A stretch of 64,000 bases of DNA from Parascedosporium putredinis (lineage: Eukaryota > Ascomycota > Sordariomycetes > Microascales > Microascaceae), in assembly GCA_949357655.1 (NCBI GenBank), contig CASHTG010000003.1, positions 1,116,001 through 1,180,000 on the forward strand. Reading direction: 5' to 3'. Position numbers and translations under genes: made by a program. The notes beneath the pieces are model-generated. The model was not told the DNA's origin, did no database searches, and was given only the letters and a program-made list of their open reading frames with translations. Each line of letters begins with the position of its first letter. The first letter of the stretch is position 1. Shown here in pieces: positions 58,040 through 64,000 of the stretch.

Positions 58040-58495
58040 ATCGTCGTTCCAGAAGTTAGTACATAGAGAAGAAAGTACCGAACATGAGAATTTGAACCTA
58101 CCAGGTAATGCTCTGTAGGCCGTGACGCTCCTCAATTTCTTTGGTGTTTTTTATGTTGTTCGGGATTATATCCATTGATGTGTGTTCACAAGCGGATATC
58201 AGATTTGATAGACCATGGCACTGATGTGGCCACCCGGTTCATTATCACAAAAATGTAATGTAGGCAAGTTATTTGAATAGTCATATAATGATATCAATAG
58301 CTGAGAAGCTATATACGCTGGGGCCTTTCTGGCTTTCGTTACCAGCACCTCGTCGAGTGAAGTTCAACCTCATCGAAGAAGAAGAAAAAAAAAAGTCTAT
58401 CCGTCCTCCGAAGCCGGTCCGCAGAGAATACACGACGGAGACGGGTATATCCCGAAAGAATGTATGTATAAGTGTATGATGTTCATCCCAAAAAT
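58040..58495. other. Convergent spacer between dioxygenase and AA9 genes
   Basis: This is AT-rich 3' flank with no gene. Confidence 0.55.
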
Positions 58496-59529
58496 TTATC
58501 CCATAACCGTAGCCGTCTTGCTCGCACTCCTCATTGCCGCCAGCTTACGCCTTGAACTCCTGGCCTTCTTGGCAGCACCGGTGCCAGTGAAGACGGGAGG
58601 TCCGGGAATCTTGTAAGTCTGAGCAACGGTGCGGTCATTGATGGGAACCTAGAAAGAGCAAAAGCATTAGTCTTTTCCGCCTCGTTCGGCTCTTTTATAG
58701 CACCCCGCTCTGGTGGTGTTATCGTATAGTGTGATGGAGACTTACAGTGATGTTGGGGTCAGACTGAGCGCAGTATCCGGGAATGGCAGCCTTGTACGAA
58801 GCATCGGGAGTCGCGGTACCGGAGCCGGTAACGATGATCTGGGCGCACTCGGGGTAGAACTGAGGAGCGTTGGCCTGGTGCAGGGCGATGAGCTCGTGGC
58901 GGACGAGGTAGTTACCGGGCGCGAGGCCGGCGGGGATCTTGCTGGTGTGGGCCTTGTTGCCGCCGACGAGCTTGGCAATCTCCCAGCCCGAGGGGGTCTC
59001 GCTGTCGAGGAAGACGCTGGTGCCGTCGCCGGTGAAGCCGGCCTCGTCAATCTTGAACCACTCGGCGCCGGAGCCGTCGCAGCCAGCGAAGTCGCCGGCG
59101 CACTTGTACATCCACACGAGGATGGGGCCCTGGCTGTGGGTCCACTGGCCCCAGACGGCGGAGATCTCGTCGCCGGGGGCGGCGGTGGCGGACTCGGTGG
59201 CCGAGCGGCCGCCGTTGCAGCGCATCTTGGGGTCGCTGGCGGCGGTGATGGGGTTGTAGTCGGACCACTGCCACTGGATCGTGTTGGGGAGTTGGCGGGG
59301 AGAATCCCTGGTATCTGTGGGACGGGGAAAGAAACGCGTGTTAGTCTTGTAAACATTGCATCTTGCGTGCATTCGTTTTCTTGTTGCTGTCTGGGGAGGA
59401 GCTGTCACGATGGGAAGGACAAACTTACCCAGGGTAGTCCTTGCCGGCCACGACGTAGGAGGTGACGGCACCGTGGGCAGAGGCGCCCGCGGCGAGAAGA
59501 GCGACAGTGGTGAGGATGGAGGACAGCAT
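58496..59529 (-). CDS. AA9 lytic polysaccharide monooxygenase, two frameshifts
   Basis: This is a secreted copper enzyme that cleaves cellulose oxidatively. Exons are 59429–59529, 58746–59314 and 58496–58648, giving about 274 residues. The signal peptide ends in AAGASA, so the mature N-terminus is His (HGAVTSYVVAGKDYPG), the first half of the histidine brace. The second His is in WGQWTHSQGPILVWMYKC. LVRHELIALHQANAPQFYPECAQI carries the second-sphere His and Gln and the axial Tyr. Two C-runs, read on the + strand as G at 59297–59300 and 59286–59289, each lack a base; restoring both gives GYQGFSPANSPNTIQWQW. No cellulose-binding module follows. The C-terminus is a basic tail (AAKKARSSRRKLAAMRSASK). 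Confidence 0.92.
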
Positions 59530-62500
59530 TGTGACGCGAGGTGAGGGTGTGTGCGTGAGTGAGGCAGACAGAAGAACTCGGAAGACGCTGGTGAGGATGG
59601 GACAGGATGAGGATGATCGAGCAGACTTGCAGAAGAAAAAATCAACAAGAGGGCGAGCGATAATGGCTCATTATATCCAATTCGCGGCTTTGCCCTCCCT
59701 CTGCCCTTGACCTCCCTTGACCTCCCTCAACCTCGCTCCCCCGGTTCCCCAGTCTGCACGTCTTGGGTGTGTGAACCAAAGTTCCTCCCACATTTCCCCA
59801 GGTTCTCCAATCTACCGCCCATCCCACCAAGGTCGCCGGTTAAATATCCCCAGTATCTGGGGGTGGTCGGTGGTTCCCACCCGCACATGATGGCTTTCCT
59901 GGCCCAGGATTGGCAGGATCGCCTGTCCGGCACGGGAGCATATTTAATCTATAGTATGCCCATCCTCACATAGACTGCCGACTCCACAACGGCGGCAACC
60001 AACCCCGACCTTCAATCACGCGAGGATCACTGGCGGGTGGCCAACCCGGGTGGCCCCAAATTACAATGTCTAGTACAACGAGAGGAAAATTTCAGCATCA
60101 CGATCTTGGAGGAGAACTTAGAAAATTAGAGAAAGGAGAAAATAATTACCCAAGAGCAGATGGAAACAGTAGGGACGAAGCCAGGTAAGACGTCGATCAC
60201 GTTTGTGGTGGTTTTTGGAAGGTGAGCGTGTTGCTGACAAGAAATTCGCGCCCAACTCCCACTAATGACGCATTAGCCATACAACCGGGAGGCACTGGCC
60301 GACCGCGGACGATCATATACCGATGCGCATATTATCGATAAATGAAGTAGTGCACTACCACAATCTAAGACTTGAAGGAAGGACTAGAGATGCATAACTG
60401 CATAGAAATCCCGTACAGTCCCATGCTCCCATTCTCTCCTATATTGCCCAAGTGGACCTCGTCATAGATGGAGGCGGACGGGCCAAGGGGGTGCGCGTGA
60501 GCGCATTGTTCTTGTAAGTCGTAATTAACCTCTCCACTGGGGAAGCAACTCGAAGCTTACCTTTCCTAATCCAGAGCCTTGTATCACACTTTCTTGCGTT
60601 GCAATGAATGCGTGATTGCAGACTCGTTAACCTGGAAATCGGACGGAGAGCGATCCGATGCAGCCGGGCCTGGGTAGATGCGGCAAGCAGGGAGCCGATG
60701 ATGGGAGTTGCGAGTGTCTGCTGTCTGCTGTCTGTCTCTGACGACGCTGCTAGAGAGAGTGGGGGATGAAGGCGGTAATGCCGAGATGAAGCCCGAGGAA
60801 GCCTTGAGATGCTTTTGCCAAGGCCTAGGGTGATCAACTTATGTGCTTGGGAACAGGGAAAGTCTAGGCATGCGTGAATTTGTCGTCAGTGGAGAGGATG
60901 TGAGCCATTACTTGGAGTTTTGCAGTAGCGAAACTAGATGTAGTCATTTCTATTCAACGTGCCTGGTTCCCTGGTGGGCAGCAAAGGTGGCACAAGGCAG
61001 ACTATGGCTACGACTTGCGGCTCAAGCCCGCTTGGTTTGCGGTTCACTAGTCCGTTGAGCAGCAGAATCTGGTGTGAGCAGAAAGCCAAAGTGGTTGGTG
61101 GGATGCCAGGGGGTTGTTTGAGAGTTCTCTTCTACGATAGAGTGCTAGGCTAGGTTGATTAGATCCGTAGCAGCTCATGTATAGTATTAATGCGTCGACC
61201 CTGGTAAGGAGAGAACCTTTACACCGTGGAAAAGGTAGGAGAATATGGTTACCGACCCTGAGGGGTGTATAATATCGAGATCGATGGCCTTCTCTTACGG
61301 ACAGGCTTGCAGCCAGAGCCGGCTTCCCATCCGGATCCGAACCTGGATTTCACGAGATTGCTGGTCAGACAACTGATAGACTTATACACACTTGTAAAGG
61401 GTAGATTTAGAACTCGCTGGATCCCTTCTGCGGAAAAGGCCTCTTCTTTGGAAGCATTTGATGCCTCTCTACATCTTGATTGCCGGTCACAATCCGATAC
61501 GCTGCACAGCTAGTCACCATGCGTCCTTCTTTTCATTCGGACCTCTTGATTCGAAGCCAAGCCTGAGCCCGATCGTGCCTGCATTGGAACTCCTCACTCA
61601 ATTCTGGAGTCCACTCAAACTTGAGAGCTCCTAGCATCAGCGTTTCCATGACAAGGTAATATCTTGCCATGGTGGACGCTTGGTGCCCCGAGAGTGCGGT
61701 ATCGCTGCCCCATGGCTTGGCCAATAAAAAGACAATTTGCGGAGGATATGGAAAGTCTAGAACCGCCGAGCGGGAGGACGGTGGTGTTTCATATTGACAA
61801 TGTTATTGGGGCCCCAGGCATGATTATCCAATTACGCGCGGTGATAATACCCGGCCACCACGATTGCGCGCCCGTGCCGAAGCTCGCTCACATGGCGGCG
61901 ATCTTTTGGAATACTTGCTCTTGGAAGACGGACGGCTTGGAATGTTTATATCCCCACAGCATCGCCACCGACAATGCTGGACGTTTATGCGCTTTGTTGT
62001 GCGTTTATTTTTCGGGCCCCGCGCACCCTCATGCTCGCTCTCGTGTTACCAGACTTGGATACCGTAGTCTATCATACCATGCCAGCTGAACGGGATTGCT
62101 GTTCAGAAGAAAAATAAAGGTGGAGGATCTTGCCGATCCCAGACGGGGGAATCCCAAAGTGGAGCAGTAGAGAGGTGGCCCCATCAATGAGCGTTGAGGT
62201 CGCTGCCGAATCTGGAGATCTGCCCCTGCATGCTACGCTGGGTTGCCCTAACTTGCCCAACTAATCTAAGCTCTGGGGTTTGCACGGCTAGCTCGGTCAA
62301 CTTCTCACTTATGCAGTAGTCAAGTGGGTGAGTGATCGTGGGAAGGTTGAATGGGGAGAATGATGGGAATTCAAGAGATATCGGTGATATTTAGCCATGC
62401 TCTCAACCACAAAATAATGCCTTTCGCCAGCGACTTGTTGGAGAGGATATAGGTTCGTGGGGGCACACAATGATTGATCTGCTCTAGTGTTGTTCGTGGT

Positions 62501-63553
62501 GGTAGAACTCGCTACAGTTCTGCCGCATGTGGGGAAGAGCGAAGAGAAGGCAGACCTCGCCAGAGTTCGACTTGAGGGAAGAAGCTTATGGAAGAAATGG
62601 TGACCCCGCTTTCGAACATTCCGGAAGAATTCAAAGTCGACGAGAAGCGAGCGGAAAGGTTCACCTGCGCGCAGTTGACGAGTCTTGTCTCTCGTGTCCA
62701 GCGCTTTGCTTTTTTGATGGATCTTGAGGGGTCAACTGGAGAACTCAATTCCAGCTTGAGCCCCTTGAGCCCTCAACAACTAAGAAGTCAGGGGTCAAGC
62801 GTCCCAAAGTTCTCTTTGGGCTCAAGCCCTAGCTGGAGAATAATGAGGGAATCGGGGTTTAACGCCCCCAAAAGTCCCAACGCGATCTGATGGACTTGCA
62901 AGTACCCGTCCATATCCTGAGATAGAGGTCCTAGCGGAGGGCACCGCGGGTCTGCTAACAGAGTGTGGACCAAAGGGGCATGGCGATACTTGGGCTGCAC
63001 CGTTTTTTTTCCCTCTTTGCAGCACATGCAGCGACAGGAGCGGCGGACCAGTCAACACATGGCAAAAATGACCCAAGAGGCGAGGTTGACGTCACTCTTC
63101 TGTAACATCCCCCACTTGGCTTCACTTGGATCGTGCTCATTTCCACAATTCACCGGAGGAAAACGAGCGGCTGGGCAAGTGGCGGTGGACCACGGCAGAA
63201 GGCCCCCCTGAGTTTGAGTCGCTCGCTTGGCTTGTCACCCACACACCGATCTAGGCGGCAACTGCGAGATCTCGATGGCCTTAGTAGGGGAACGGGGTAA
63301 AAAAAAATCCAAAAAAGATCGCATCTGCTGGCCTGCCCCACGCCCAATCCCTGGCGCGCCGCATTCCGTGACTCGGCCCAAGAGCGTCTTTAAAAATAAT
63401 AATCGCTTCACTGCTTATCGGAGTTCTATCAGCGAGGCACCCGTCCCTCTCTTTCTCTCGCGCGCCCCCTCCCGTGTCCCCTCCTCCCTTCTGGGCCACC
63501 GCGCCCGGGGTGCCCCCAGCCATGACCCGCGAAACGACCCCGCTCCGGATCTG
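59530..63553. other. Gene-poor interval (4 kb)
   Basis: I see no supported gene. Open frames near 61550–61720 (-) and 62588–62890 (+) are short and unlike any family I know. The right end is the upstream region of the histidine kinase gene. Confidence 0.45.
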
Positions 63554-64000
63554 ATGGACGAAGACGTCCCCGCCGAGCTGCGCGAGCTCGAAGCCGACCG
63601 GCTCAACTCCCTCGCCGAGTTCAGCTCGCTGAGCATCGTCGAAGTCCTGGACCAGGACTCCCGCCCGACCTTTGTCATCGATCTCGACCCGGACGAGGGC
63701 ATCACCGTCGGGTCCCGGCGCATCCAGCCCGTCTTTTGCAACGCCGCGCTGCGACTCCACGAGAAGCTCTTCGACACCGTGACGGGAAAAGCGCCCGACG
63801 ACGCCCTGCACGACGCCGATAAACCCTCGTACGAAGACTTTAGCAGCTGGGCGACGGGCGTGACGAGGTTCGACAGCTCGCGGGATGTGTTTCCCCAATC
63901 CTTCATCTTTCGCGACATGCTCTGGACGGGCTCCACGGTTCGGCAGCGGTGGCGCCTCGTCAGCGGCAGTCTCCTGGCCGCGTTTGCTCCGCAGAGGGAG
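63554..64000 (+). CDS. 5' part of a probable hybrid histidine kinase, cut by the window edge
   Basis: An open frame of 149 codons runs from an ATG at 63554 to the last base. It reads MDEDVPAELRELEADRLNSL, then SIVEVLDQDSRPTFVIDLDP, IQPVFCNAALRLHEKLFDTVTG, SWATGVTRFDSSRDVFPQSF and WTGSTVRQRWRLVSGSLLAAF. This resembles the PAS-like N-terminus of fungal hybrid sensor kinases, which carry kinase and receiver domains further downstream. Those domains are outside the window, so the assignment rests on the N-terminal resemblance alone. The frame is open further upstream, so a different start or an upstream exon is possible. Confidence 0.6.
   Translation, partial: MDEDVPAELRELEADRLNSLAEFSSLSIVEVLDQDSRPTFVIDLDPDEGITVGSRRIQPVFCNAALRLHEKLFDTVTGKAPDDALHDADKPSYEDFSSWATGVTRFDSSRDVFPQSFIFRDMLWTGSTVRQRWRLVSGSLLAAFAPQRE

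Noticed and set aside
58719..59648. Single-exon reading of the AA9 gene starting at 59648
   Set aside because: It reads through the first intron out of frame; the spliced start at 59529 gives a signal peptide and an N-terminal His.

Overview
The window is nuclear DNA of a filamentous ascomycete (Pezizomycotina, most likely Sordariomycetes). The evidence is short GT–AG introns of about 50–130 bp, gene families typical of such fungi (Zn2Cys6 regulator, AA9 and GH7, UstYa/DUF3328, MARVEL proteins, hybrid histidine kinase), one intron-bearing tRNA and long gene-free spacers. Many otherwise clean genes are broken by single-base losses, mostly in G/C runs of 4–5. I read these as consensus errors, and the coordinates below span them.

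Region 1 (0.25–16.1 kb) is a quinate-utilisation cluster: activator qa-1F (+), quinate permease qa-y (+), quinate/shikimate dehydrogenase qa-3 (-), dehydroshikimate dehydratase qa-4 (+), type II dehydroquinase qa-2 (-) and inositol-monophosphatase-like qa-x (+). Together they import quinate and convert it to protocatechuate under QA-1F control. The order mirrors the Neurospora cluster, but no qa-1S repressor lies between qa-1F and qa-y. Two candidate activator sites are visible.

Region 2 (16.4–25.1 kb) is the most novel part. It holds a SAM methyltransferase, a small membrane protein, a DUF423 protein, a membrane-anchored UstYa-like (DUF3328) protein with two HxxHC motifs, and a secreted precursor carrying nine copies of a basic His/Asn/Gly-rich peptide (HHRGAKNQGN[G/R]NN). 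Most copies are bounded by dibasic KR/RR sites and separated by acidic spacers. This looks like a Kex2-processed repeat precursor, possibly a RiPP locus.

Region 3 (26.6–39.8 kb) is a mixed set: a decayed D123-like ATP-grasp gene, a GH7 cellobiohydrolase homologue whose ExDxxE catalytic residues are all replaced, a GNAT acetyltransferase, a MARVEL-like membrane protein, tRNA-Leu, a xi-class glutathione transferase, an unknown membrane-anchored protein and a cytochrome-b5-fused sphingolipid-type desaturase.

Region 4 (39.8–64 kb) is gene-poor: a MARVEL-like protein, a Gfo/Idh/MocA oxidoreductase, a GPI-type secreted protein, a TauD dioxygenase with an unusual Asn-Gly-rich tail, an AA9 lytic polysaccharide monooxygenase, and the 5' end of a probable hybrid histidine kinase running off the right edge.
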